Below, in pieces: positions 10,993 through 21,762 of a DNA stretch of 64,000 nucleotides. The stretch is from Capitulum mitella (lineage: Eukaryota; Arthropoda; Thecostraca; Pollicipedomorpha; Pollicipedidae). The notes beneath the pieces were generated by a model. That model saw nothing but the letters and a program-made list of their open reading frames with translations, was not told where the DNA came from and made no database searches. Every line of letters begins with the position of its first letter. Position 1 is the first letter of the stretch. The stretch lies in NCBI GenBank assembly GCA_030062745.1, contig CP099839.1, positions 4,945,115 to 5,009,114 of the forward strand, given 5' to 3'. Made by a program: the position numbers and the translations under genes.

Positions 10993-13900
10993 ATGGCTTC
11001 GATGGCGGTGCCGTCGGGCGCGCAGCTGCGCAGCCTGCTGGCCAGCGAGCCCGGCTCGCCGCCGGCCGAGGACGACGACGACGCCGGCAGCCACGGCTAC
11101 GCCGAGAGCTCGGCCAGCCGCTCTGAGGACGGCTACCAGGAGGGCAGCGGCTGCGAGCGGCGCCGCTCGGCCGACTCGCCGCACGGCGCCGCCAAGAAGC
11201 GCCGCAAGCAGTCGCACCCGGTCAAGATCCGGCCCGGCGAGGGCGACGCCAAGGCCGGGCAGCTGCCGCCGCCGGCCGGCCACCCGCCGCTGCCGCTCCG
11301 CTGCCCGTACTGCCCGCAGGCGTTCGCCGACGAGCACCAGTTCAGGTACCACATCGAGATGGACCACATCCGGCGCGGGCTGGCGGACGACGCGCCGGAG
11401 GAGGGCGCCGGCTTCGGCCGCGAGCTGCCGCTCAACCTGTCGTCCGGGCACAGGCAGGAGGGCTTCGCGGAACACGACGGTAAGCCGGCCCAGGAGGTGC
11501 CGAAGTCGGCGCCGAGCCTGCCGGCGGCCATGCCGCTGCCGCCGTCGTTCCAGGGCAAGGTGCCGAGTGCCGAGTTCCTCCAGTTCGGGCCGCCGCCGTT
11601 CCTGCTGCCGTTCCTGGCGCAGCAGGCGGGCGGCGCGCCCCCGCTGCCCGCCGCCGAGTCGCCGCTGAAGATCTTCAACCCGGAGGCCTACTGCGAACTG
11701 TGCAACAAGGAGTTCTGCAACAAGTACTTCCTGAAGACGCACAAGGCCAACAAGCACGGCGTGTACGCGGAGCCGGCGGGCGCGGCGGCGGCGGCCGCCC
11801 GGCAGCCGCCGCCGCCCGCCGGGCACCACTCGCCGGGCGCCGAGTCGCGTGACTCGGGCCGTCCGTCCAGCGAGGCGGACCCGCCACGGCCGGCCGCGCT
11901 CGCCGCGCCCGACGCCTTCTGCGAGCTCTGCCAGAAGGAGTTCTGCGACGCGTACTACCTGCGGCGGCACCGGCTCAAGGTGCACGGGCTGGAGGAGCGC
12001 GAGCCGCGGCCGGCGGCGCCGGCCGGGCCGCGGCCGCCGGCGCCCGCGGCCCGGCCCGGAGCCGGACGGGACCGACGCCACGTCGCCGCCGCGCCGCCCG
12101 GACGCCGCCGAGGCCGGCGACCAGCACAAGACCGCGGCCGACCGCCCGGAGAAGCCGGCGCCGCGGCCCGAGCAGCCGACCGAGCTCAGCAGGGAGGAGC
12201 TCCGGCAGATGGGCGTCGTCAACGTGGACGCGTTCTGCGCCGTCTGCTGGAAGGAGTTCAGCGACAAATCATTCCTCAAGGAGCACCAATACAGGAAGCA
12301 CGGCGTCGGCTCTCCGCCGCTGGAAACAGAGAGGAACGGCGGCCCGGAGACGTCGGCGTCGTCGCCCCCCGAGAAGCCGTTTGATGCGTCGACGAAGGAA
12401 AGCAACGAGACGAAGGCGTGCAATCTTTGCGCGAGGACCTTCCAGAGCGCCTATTTGATGCAAATGCACAGGTACTATTTCCACGGTCCCGGCCAGCAAA
12501 ACGGGTACGAACCGGCGCCGCCGTCCAACTCCTTCGACTCACTGGAGACGAAGGCGGTCGCCGCCGACAAGAACAATGAAGAACATTTTAGTCAGGATCT
12601 GCAGAAGCTACAGGGAATGATCAAGGGTCTGAACGCTGCAAAAGGCGGCCCGTCTGTCACATGTAACGTCTGCAGTCAGACCTTTGAGAATAAACATATC
12701 TTGAAGTCGCATCTGATAAGCGAGCACGACATGTTTAACAACCAAGAGGAGCTCATCATTCCCAAGCCGCCGATGCCAACCTTGGCAACAAAGTCCCTTG
12801 GGAGCAAGGATACCGGTCTGATGTCCGTCCCGCCGGGCCACGCTTCGGAAACATTCTGCGGCGTTTGCAAGAAGGACTTCTACGCCAAATTCTTCCTGCA
12901 GCAACATATGCAAACAGCTCACGGCATCCCTGCGCCGGCAGTGAACGAGACTGCGTTCCTGTCGAGGATTCGTCTGGAAGTGGAGGGCCAGAAGAAGCTC
13001 GAGCGGCCTAAGCCAGCCAGCACCAGCCGCAGCTACTGCGAAATCTGCAACAAGGAGCTGTGCAACAAGTACTTCATGAAAACCCACATGATCAAGATGC
13101 ACGGCATCAATATGGAGAACCATCAGATGCAGGGCGGGGTGAAATGCGAAGTCTGCCAGAAGGAACTCTGCAGCAAGTACTTCCTGAAGGTCCACAAGCA
13201 AAACACTCACGGGATTTACGATCCTGAGGACGACAAGGACCCGAAAATGAGCGATGCCACGATCAAGGACGAAGAAGGCCTAGAGGTGTGCACTGTCTGT
13301 AGCGGCAAGTTCAAAACGGCCAAACTTCTGGAGACGCACATGGCGAGCGAGCACGGCGCTCCGAAGGAGAAGAAGTCCAAGAGCAGCTCGGCATCGAGGG
13401 CGATCCCCAGCAGCATCGGCACCACCTGCAGCATCTGCGGCCACTGCCTCCCCGACCTGCTCTCGCTCCGGCTGCACGTGATGCAGGCCCACCCGTTCCA
13501 CGACCAGAAGGGCGAGAAGCCGGCCGACGCCGAGGACAGCCCGCTGGACTCGCTGAAGGACAAGTTGCCGCGCCACCCGTTCGGCGCGTTCGCCGGCCCG
13601 TTCCCGCCGTTCCTGCCTCCGGATCGCATCATGAGCCTGCTGCCGCAGCTGGGCGCGCCGGCGCTGCTCGAGCAGACGCGGCCGCCGCCGCCGGCGCCGC
13701 CGGCCGCCCTGCCGCCGAGCCTGCTGTCGCAGCAGTTGGCCGGCCTGCTGCGGCCGCCGGCCGCCGCCGCCGCCGACGCCGACGCGGCGCCGCCGGCCCG
13801 GCGCCGGCCGCGGCCGGCCGCCCGGCTGTACCGCTGCAAACCGTGCCGCCTCCGCTTCCCGCAGCGGCACCACTACCTGAGCCACTGGCACCAGAAGCAC

Positions 13901-14242
13901 GGCCACAGCCGGCTGCCGTACGCGGCCAGCCTGCTGCGCGGCTACCTGAACCGCAACTACCGCTGCACGCGGTGCGGCTTCAGCTCGCGGCTGCGCGGCC
14001 TGGTGCGCCGCCACGTGCGCCGCCACCACCGGCGCGGCCCGGACGGCCGCGCCGTGCCCTACCTGTACGCGCTGCCGCTGCCGGCGCCCGGCCGCGCCGC
14101 CTACACCATGCAGTCGTTCGTGATGACGCCGGCCACCGAGGAGGGCCGCGAGCCGCCGCTGGCGCCCGCCTACGTGGTGCTGCCCGTCTTCCGGCGGCTG
14201 CAGGACAAGACCGAGCTGAACCTGACCCTGCTGCCGGTGTAG
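10993..14242 (+). CDS. Large C2H2 zinc-finger protein (13 fingers), main coding exon with one frame change
   Basis: A nuclear DNA-binding protein, probably a transcription factor. A splice acceptor (GTGTTTCCAG) ends at 10980 and the first Met follows at 10993. The product would be about 1,082 residues. There are 13 fingers, nearly all C-x2-C-x12-H-x4-H, near residues 103, 233, 309, 415, 475, 557, 621, 681, 717, 765, 811, 947 and 990. Several share a CELCNKEFCNKYFLKTH-like core, so they arose by internal duplication. A basic KKRRKQ (about residue 70) could be a nuclear localisation signal, and PLNLS (about 145) resembles a CtBP co-repressor motif. Low-complexity Pro/Ala-rich stretches surround the fingers. 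The frame moves by one base between about 12,000 and 12,060, in a run of GC only, after finger 3 and before finger 4; downstream fingers are clean. A sequencing indel is the likeliest cause, a real frameshift the alternative. Orthology is not recognised. Confidence 0.82.
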
Positions 14243-15370
14243 GAGGGTCGGGTGGCGCGCGCGGCGGCGCGGGACCGGGTTCGGCGCGTCGGCCGCGCCA
14301 GATCGTGAGTACGGGTGTGCGATGTGATTGGTGTTCTGTGTTGATCAACGATCTCAGGGTGATTCAGCTGTTCCAGCGCGGTGTGGATGATCGGCGGTGT
14401 TATGGTCTGCGTTGTGAGGCAACTTTCGTGAAAGCCGCGGTGAGTGGGGGTGGTTCAAACCTCAGCCAAATGACCATTTCAAAGGTCTAAAATGGCCACG
14501 TACAACAGTCTACCTCAGTAACCAATCATTCAGGCGAGTTTCACACAGGCTGCTCTAGCGGCGTGGGAACTCGCTGAACAGGAAAATTATGTAGGAATGT
14601 CTGTATCGTTTCTAATAGGCCATAACTATTTCTGCCGTTTTGGCGAGCTAGGTGTAGATGATGTAGCAGGTTACGGGTTTAAATATTTCCAGGAATGGCC
14701 TGTGATGCTTGGAAATTTTATCATTATAATCCGTGCCTGCACGAGTCAATATGAACTCGATTCTAGCCATTGGGACGTACTTCAACGTTTAACCCTGTCT
14801 ACCTCAAACAGTGTCTAGAAATTTCTGATAGCATGAAGTTTATTTTTGACGGAGGACACATTGGAGCTGGTGCTGCTACGGATCTGTGCGGGACAGAACT
14901 GTTTCAAGCGGAAGTTGTTGTGGGACGTTTGGTTCCTAGTACTTTTGTTACCAAAGAAAACACTAATTTAATCAGTCATTAATCGTTGGAAAAATATGAC
15001 ATTCTTTTCGGTTTCGTCAAGCCCGAGACAAAACTATTTTGCCCTACACCCGAGCCTCAGTTCATTTTTCAATCGCCAGTTTCGTTCAGATCGTATCTAC
15101 AATCCTAGGGAAATTAGGGAAAGCCTTGGTAAGGACTGATAGTCATTCGTGGGAGTAAACCGAATAATTTTAAGTCATATGTTGTCTCTGCCATTACAGA
15201 TCTCTTGATAAATATGGCGCATTTCTTCAGAAGTATTGATCGTGTGCGCATTGCTAATCAGGCAAGTTATCTCCAATTTGTGCATTGGGCATGATCCACA
15301 TTCGTCTCACGTTATTTCCCGGCGATTCCATGAAAATGACGGCGTAGCTACCATGAGTAACAATGTCGCC
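14243..15370. other. 3' flank of the zinc-finger gene, no further gene seen
   Basis: The coding exon ends with TAG at 14240-14242. A GC-rich stretch of about 60 bases follows, then AT-richer sequence. This probably holds the 3' untranslated region, but I see no convincing AATAAA with a downstream GT-rich element. No other gene is visible. Confidence 0.4.
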
Positions 15371-16270
15371 TTTTTAAAAGAAAGTTTCTGGCGTTCTGAA
15401 AGGGGAGCTGTCTGGAATCCCTCTCATCAGCAAACTCCCAGAAATCCCTCGCTCCCTCAGCGGCACCCCTGGGGCCCTAGCTCTCCGCGGCAGCCGGTCG
15501 CAGTGAGCGGAGCCCGGTGTCCTGAGAGCTGACAGGTCCAGCCCGGGCCGACGCCGTCCCCGCCGGTCCGACGGCGGCCGCGCGGCGCGATGGCGTCGGC
15601 CCGGCGTGGAGACGAGACCGGCCAGCGTCTCCCCGTTTCGCCTCTTTTGGCCGTCGCTCCGACGTTTCATGCGGCCGCTCCCAGTGAAGACTGCTTGCCT
15701 GCTGAGGAATCGATAGCGCGGTGTGTGGATGAGCGAGGCGAGGCGAGGCGAGGCCGGGCCGGCGCCGCGCTGATCAATGACGCCGCCGGCAGCGGCCGGA
15801 CCGCTGCGCCCGCGGCCGGCCGCCACGTTTTCACTCTTGAAGCCAATACCGGAGTCGGCCGGTCGATGGCTGAAAGCATGGGGCGCCGGCGGCGCGCCCG
15901 GCCCGGGGCGGGCCGTCGGCGCCGTCGGCGCGGCCGCGAGCCGGCGCCGGCCGGCCGCGCGCGCCGCCGCCATTGAAGGGCCGGCCGCTGTGAACTGCGG
16001 CAAGGAGGCCGGCGAATTTCAGCGGGTATTGATCGCGGAGGTGGCGCCGGCGCGTGGCGGCCGGCGCCGCTCAGCCCGTGCCGGTCGGGCGGCGCCGGCC
16101 GAATTCGGAGCCGGTGGGCGGCTATTGATCGTCGCGCCCCACGGGTCGGGTGAGAACAGGCCGGCGGTTAAACTGGCGTGCGCCGCCCGGCCACCGGCCG
16201 CCATCAATAATGGACGGCGACAGCGGCACGACGTGCAGGTGGCACCGCCTGGCACCGGGGCGGTGTAATG
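15371..16270. promoter_or_regulatory. GC-rich island with repeated ATTGAT motifs
   Basis: This is a strong CpG-rich block. Within it an ATTGAT/ATCAAT core recurs: TGATCAATGA near 15772, TATTGATCG near 16027, CTATTGATCG near 16120 and CATCAATAATGG near 16201, plus AATCGATAG near 15708. ATTGAT/ATCGAT is the core bound by Onecut/Cut-type homeodomains, and such AT cores stand out in GC-rich DNA. Open frames in all phases are composition artefacts. I propose a regulatory island; no function is shown. Confidence 0.35.
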
Positions 16271-18835
16271 AACCAGTCCGAATGTGAATCGATTCAAAGG
16301 CGTTTCCGGGCGTAGAGTTTCTGCTTGTTTCGTCGGTGTCAAATTTTGTGATAATGGTGTGTTACAGGCACACGGATGAACAATACGGAGTACGTCGTTC
16401 CACGTCTTTTTACACGTGCAAAAAAAAATCCGCAGCCCAAGGTAATGAATTCAATTTACTTTACAAAAGAAACAGAAGTGTTTTGTTAGTCATTTTAGCT
16501 GCGGCACGGTATGCTTCTTCCAAGATACGTCAGGTACGTGTCTCTATCCTTTTGCGCTGTTCGTCGCTAATATGTTTTGGTCTGTGCTGCAAAGACGTAA
16601 GCAGGTATACATTGTTTCTTGGTTACAGAGCTAATGGAATTAATGTAAATCACGAGACGAAATTTAATTGGTTTTCCGACCATGTACACAACTTGCGTAC
16701 GGGTGTTTTAAACGTTTCCAGTAGAGGATTTTATTTCACGGGGTGCCATCATTCCGTTGCTCTAGACATGAAACGCATTTTTTTTATCAGAGCGCGATCC
16801 GAGACACATTGACAATTTCAAGCCGCATATGTACTTCTGCTGACTTCTCTGCTTTGGAACGGCTGCCGTTGAACGGTTTTCTGGCTGCTCGTTTTTCCGA
16901 GGCACGGCGCGGACACCGTCTATACTTTGCACCGATGTTGCCAAGAAAACCCGGCTCGCAACAGATCGCAGTACATCACCGTCCCGGGCGGAGTAGGTCC
17001 AACAGTCGCCTCCAGTGCGTCCTGTTTCCACGTCGCTTTCGCTCTTTTTCCCCAGCCGAATGGTTCCCCCACTGCATTACTCTCTTTGTCATTTCCGCCC
17101 TCGCATTGCGCCCCGATTTGAGCCATGTGTTTGTGAAGTTTTAGCCGCGCGCAGCTGCACAAACCGGGGCGAACGGACCGAAACAATTAGCGTAATTTGC
17201 ATATGCGCCCCGGCTGATTTATTTTCCCTGCACTTTTGTGTTCCCCTTCAAAATTCCAGATTTCCCCTAAAAATGCGCGAATGGTCTGGTATGGAAATGA
17301 GCGCGCGACACATTAAATTCGGCGCGTGAGCATTTATTACGCCGGCCGATTCACTGGTGACGTCGGCAACACGTGCCCCTCTCGAGCTCTGCGTAATGGG
17401 CCCTGACTGCTGAAACCGTCCGACTCCAGGGACCTCGGGCGAAACCGGCCTTTTGTGCGGCACCCGCTGCAAAAAGTCTGCAAAATATGTTTGTCAGTTT
17501 ATCGCAGCCAGCTCGCGGGAATCGAACTCATGACGTCTGTGCTGTTCTGGATGGACGTGTGTGAGATGCGGAGAGCGTGGTTTTGCGCAAATTGTCCGTT
17601 GGCAAAAATCAAGGAAAAATGAACTCGGTTAGGGTGTAATTTGCCGAATCCAACGTCGTGGGCGCATCGGCAGACAGGAAACTCCGTTATGGATGACCCA
17701 CGAAATGCGCTGGCTACCTCATACCCATGACACCAACTGTCAGAACACGCTGTCAGCACGTCCCAAGGTTTGACAAAGGCTAGTGTAGGCACCCATTCTG
17801 CCCCGCTCTTTTGCCTTCGGAAAATTTAGGCGCAACGATCCAGCTGCTCCTCGGCATCTCTTCGTACTTCTTCGTTCTTCTGCTCTCCGAGCTGTTCCTC
17901 GATCTTCTGCTCTTCGAGCCGTCTCGCCAACAGCTTGCCAGAACCTGTTCCGGACCAGGCTGTCGCCGCTACCTCGCCCTCTCCAGAAGCCCGGTCCAGA
18001 TGCACGCGAGCCCTCTGGCGCGCACTGCGAGGGTCATTGGCCCCTCGGAGACCCTCCCCCGCACCACCGAGCTGATTAGCGCTCTGGCGAGCGTCGCACG
18101 GCTCAGTTTACCCTAAATTTTGAACCATAACAGTCTCCATGGCGACGGGCCGGGAAGTTCAATCAATCGGATGTGCGTGGGCGGATTCAGGGGGCACGCA
18201 CATGTCCCGTGCGTGAGGGCGGAGGGAGCGGTCGCCGGCGCCGGCCGCGCCTGCGTAATCGATGCCGACGGGCGGCTAGGTTTGCGCTGAGGGCCGGCGC
18301 ACCCGCCAGCCAGCGCCGCCAACGCCGCTAACTTGCAGATAGGCCCGGAAAGCAAACTGAAGGCGAGGGGAGGCAGTGGGGGTGGCAGAGGCACGACGGC
18401 GGACCGCGGAGGCCACGCCGCGGCCACTCGCCGCGACGACGGCACGATGTCGAGAATGAAACCGGGTCCGTGGCCGCTCCAGCTCCAACGATGTGTCCTT
18501 CGTCGACCAGTTTCGTAGCATCAGCCAGGCTTGTTAACATGATATCAAGCTACCTCGCTAGAATTATATGAAGCGTTGCGCTTGAAATATCTATGACAGG
18601 GGTAGCCTGCTACGGTATAGCTGAGATGTAAATGTCAATCACATGCCGTGTATCCAGCAAAAATAGTACCGTATGGTCCTGTTTCGACCAGACAGCTAGA
18701 TTTTACCCGAATGTTGTGCGATGGCCGAGCATTTTCTGTGCGTGTACATAGTATGCTCTGCCTTGTAAGGGACGTAGCCATGAAACAGTGGGACTTGAGC
18801 GGTGCAGCGACTGGTGGGCCAGGAGGCTCCTGATC
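16271..18835. other. Intergenic, no gene; contains the candidate enhancer above
   Basis: Apart from the motif-dense block at 17150-17420, I see a second GC-rich stretch at 18220-18480 and no coding exon. A CGGGAATCGAACTC at 17516-17529 looks like the reverse of a tRNA T-arm, but no tRNA fold goes with it. Confidence 0.4.
17150..17420. promoter_or_regulatory. Motif-dense block (POU/homeodomain-like), candidate enhancer
   Basis: Within about 270 bases lie CAATTAGCGTAATTTGCATATGC (homeodomain TAAT cores fused to an octamer ATTTGCAT), a CTGATTTATTTT, CCTAAAAATG (MEF2-like), GACACATTAAATT, CATTTATTACG (posterior-Hox/Caudal-like), a TGACGTCG (CRE) and ACACGTGCC (E-box). The surroundings have far fewer such cores. 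This is what an arthropod developmental enhancer looks like, and the nearest coding neighbour is the zinc-finger gene. Inference from motif density only. Confidence 0.3.
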
Positions 18836-18837
18836 AG

Positions 18838-19252
18838 GTCTCTGTGCGGGGCTGAGCTAACTGGAGGACCACAGGACCAGGTCCGTCTGCTCGGACCTCC
18901 CTGCAGGGATGAGTTAACCGGTGGACCGCGGGACCAGACCCCTCTGTTCGGAGCACCCTGCAGGGATGAGTTAACCGGTGGACCCCGGGACCAGGCCTCT
19001 CTGTTCGGACCACCCTGCAGGGATGAGTTAACTGGAGGACCACAGGACCAGGCCCCTCTGTTCGGAGCACCCTGCAGGGATGAGTTAACCGGTGGACCGC
19101 GGGACCAGGCCCCTCTGTTCGGACCACCCTGCAGGGATGAGTTAACCGGTGGACCGCGGGACCAGGCCCCTCTGTTCGGACCAGCCTGCAGGGATGAGTT
19201 AACCGGTGGACCGCGGGACCAGGCACCTCTGTTCGGACCAGCCTGCAGGGCT
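18838..19252. repeat. 57-bp minisatellite, about seven copies
   Basis: GATGAGTTAAC recurs at 57-base intervals (18908, 18965, 19022, 19079, 19136, 19193), with a diverged first unit at 18851. Each unit also carries TGGACC-GGGACCAGGCC, CTCTGTTCGGACC and CCTGCAGG. Because 57 is a multiple of three, the array stays open on both strands (19 residues per repeat, for example DELTGGPRDQ then APLFGPPCR on the plus strand). I see no gene context to make it coding. Confidence 0.9.
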
Positions 19253-21640
19253 GTGCTCGTTCGGAGATGAGCCGTACGCTCTGGGCCTGTCTAGACTTCA
19301 GACGGCCGTGCGTTTATCTGAGCCCGCGCACTGGAAGCAGGGTAATCGGTGCGTAAAGGATCCGTTAACCACGCGGCTGGCATGCAGTAGGCTCCATTTT
19401 ATATCTGGTTATGTTGGAGACTCTTCTTTTTATATGTGTATCTCTGCACGGCATTTAGGGTGTTTCACCAGAGTGCAGATTTCAAGGTTCTTCACGCATC
19501 TTACTGCAATTTTTCTTCAGGAGCATCGACGGAAAATTTGGACTGAAATAATTTCGCGCCTCTAGTTTTGTACAGAACCGTGCGTGTAAATAGCGAATAC
19601 ATAGGCTGCATGCTCGCGCACTGTCTCGTGAAACCTGCATACCTGCGTTGTCTGACGACCCTGTGTGCCGTTCTTCTGGCTAGTACCGCGAACGAGTGGC
19701 GACGTCGGGCGTCATCTGCCGCTTGTCGGCCGTGGGGTGCTGGGGGTCAGTTCAGGCAGTGGACGAGCGCTGCGGTGGGTGACCATCGCTCGTTTGGCCT
19801 CCGCCTCCGCCCGGCGCCGCCCCGCCCGAAAATCAGCGAGCTCCCAGCTGACTGCTATCCCAATGTGACGACGGCCAACGTGTAACGCCTAGTCACGTGG
19901 TGTGGCAGCCTCGACATGGATGTTAGCGTGCGATGTTAGGCTTATGGTGCAGTTCGCGCTAAGGATTTTCTTGTCGTTCGTTTCTCGTCAGAGCTAAGCA
20001 ATTTTGCTGTGTGTAGTGTGCTCTTACAATACAGCTGTCGTATAACGAAGTGGGCGTTTGATTCCGAAGCGGCGATTAAACAATGCAGACGCATGTTGCA
20101 AACAGCAATGCACAGCGTAACGGCCACGACGATAGCGTCTGTGTTATTCGTCTGCAAGTCTAGTTCTGGAACATAAAAGCATTAATGGCAGGTGACCATA
20201 CAAATGGGATTTCCGGCACTCGAAATCGTGCTTGAATTGGTTTTGATAAATGGAAGTATGCCGTGGGTAGATGCGAATTAAATCTTAGAACCTAATGAGA
20301 ATTTCGACGGCTCCTGGCGCTCTCTTTTTTATTCCCAGCCCATCAGTGGTGCAGCTGGGAATAAAAAAGAAATGGGACTATGGACACTGTTTTGTGGCAT
20401 CATCAGTGCTGTATGGATAAAGCCGAAAGGAACCATCGTGACCTAATCTACGTTCCTGAATGGCTTAGAATGAGTGAAAATAGCGGTGAATGAGTGAAAA
20501 AATGAGTGAAAAAGCGCCGCAGATGGTAATTATGTGGCACCATTAGTCTATCACTTATGCTCATTGCAAACATAGCGAAGGATACTGTCACCTTTCTGCA
20601 TACACCAAGTCGAGCCCAATTACTGTAACGCTAAACGCCCGTTATAGGTAACCATTTACACAACCCTGAATCCGCCTCTGGCATTATACAACATGGTTCA
20701 CATGCAGTGGGGTACTGGCAATGGTTTCCCGGGCTGGCATTCAGACAGGCCGGTCAGTGTTCAACCGGCGCGACCGGCCGTGTCACTGTCTCCGGGTCCA
20801 TGACCACGTGACCTGGCCCACGTCGGGGTGTGCGGGCCGGAGGGGCGGCAGACTACCAACAGGGATGGCCGGAGGGCAACCTGTGCCTAGAGGTTGTATG
20901 ATGGCCGCTGACTCGGGAATACAGTGGCCAAGTAAGCCAAAGTCTATACATGTTTCGAAAGTATCGCTTCATACCAAATTCTTACAGCGCATCTCCAGCC
21001 ATGATGTTGCATGGACGAACGGCTGGTTTCTGAACATCCTTAGCAGAACAGCGTTCCTTTCTTTCAAGAAATTGCAAAACATTCTACAGGCATCAGTACG
21101 CATATCCTCGATGCTTAAAAACATTTCCGAATGTCCATCACATCCCTCGCTCCAGTGACATCGCACGGAAGTGGCGTGTGGTGCGTGCCCAACCGAGCTC
21201 AGCACACCCCAGCGGTCGCGTCAGTCCGACGTGCCTCTGTCGGAGCACCTCATGGCTTCCCGACAGGCCGGGTCCGCCTCACAGCTGCGCGGCGCAGTAA
21301 GGTGGGGTCGGACACGATGTCCAGATTAGTCCATGATAACGACTGGCGCGAACCCACATGTTTTTGCTGAGTCCCAGCAGCTGGTGACAGTCCACGCTCA
21401 ATGCAGTGTATTTTGTGTGCAGACAGCGATGGACATAGGGGAAATCCAGATGCTCCGGAGACGAGCAACTCCATCTATGAAAATTTACGGCACTGCTATT
21501 TTCCATTATTGCCACTAGGAGCCGGTGGTTCGTTTACTTGCTTCTTGTCGCAGTGGTTACCTGCGACCGACAGAAGAGCATGCGCATTTCGTGCATGCTC
21601 TTTTCCTCTTCACATATCATTCACAAAAGCAATGGCTTAA
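19253..21640. other. Intergenic, no recognisable gene
   Basis: No exon with family resemblance is visible on either strand. It contains the hairpin at 20324-20369, listed separately. Confidence 0.4.
20324..20369. terminator. Perfect 16-bp hairpin with AATAAA on both strands
   Basis: The arms CTTTTTTATTCCCAGC (20324-20339) and GCTGGGAATAAAAAAG (20354-20369) are exact reverse complements around a 14-base loop. Each strand therefore carries GGGAATAAAAAAG. It could serve as a bidirectional polyadenylation signal or be the remnant of a fold-back element. The role is inference. Confidence 0.4.
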
Positions 21641-21651
21641 AAATAAACGAT

Positions 21652-21657
21652 TTTATT
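21652..21657 (-). terminator. Polyadenylation signal AATAAA for the Kunitz gene
   Basis: TTTATT on the plus strand is AATAAA on the minus strand, about 105 bases after the stop codon of the Kunitz gene. Confidence 0.5.
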
Positions 21658-21762
21658 AGCAATACAATCGAGCTGTAGCATGGAATTAACGACCTTGTAT
21701 TCAGGCAGGCATCTGCACTGTCACTTGCCCTCATCCACAGACGTCAGTGATAGCCGATCAAG

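Noticed and set aside
10888..12423. A 511-codon open frame on the minus strand opposite the zinc-finger exon
   Set aside because: It mirrors GC-rich zinc-finger coding DNA, is Arg/Gly-rich and has no domain; the plus strand has clear C2H2 fingers throughout.
17508..17535. tRNA gene on the minus strand
   Set aside because: There is a B-box-like GAGTTCGATTCCCGC but no T-stem pairing, no A box at the right distance and no cloverleaf.
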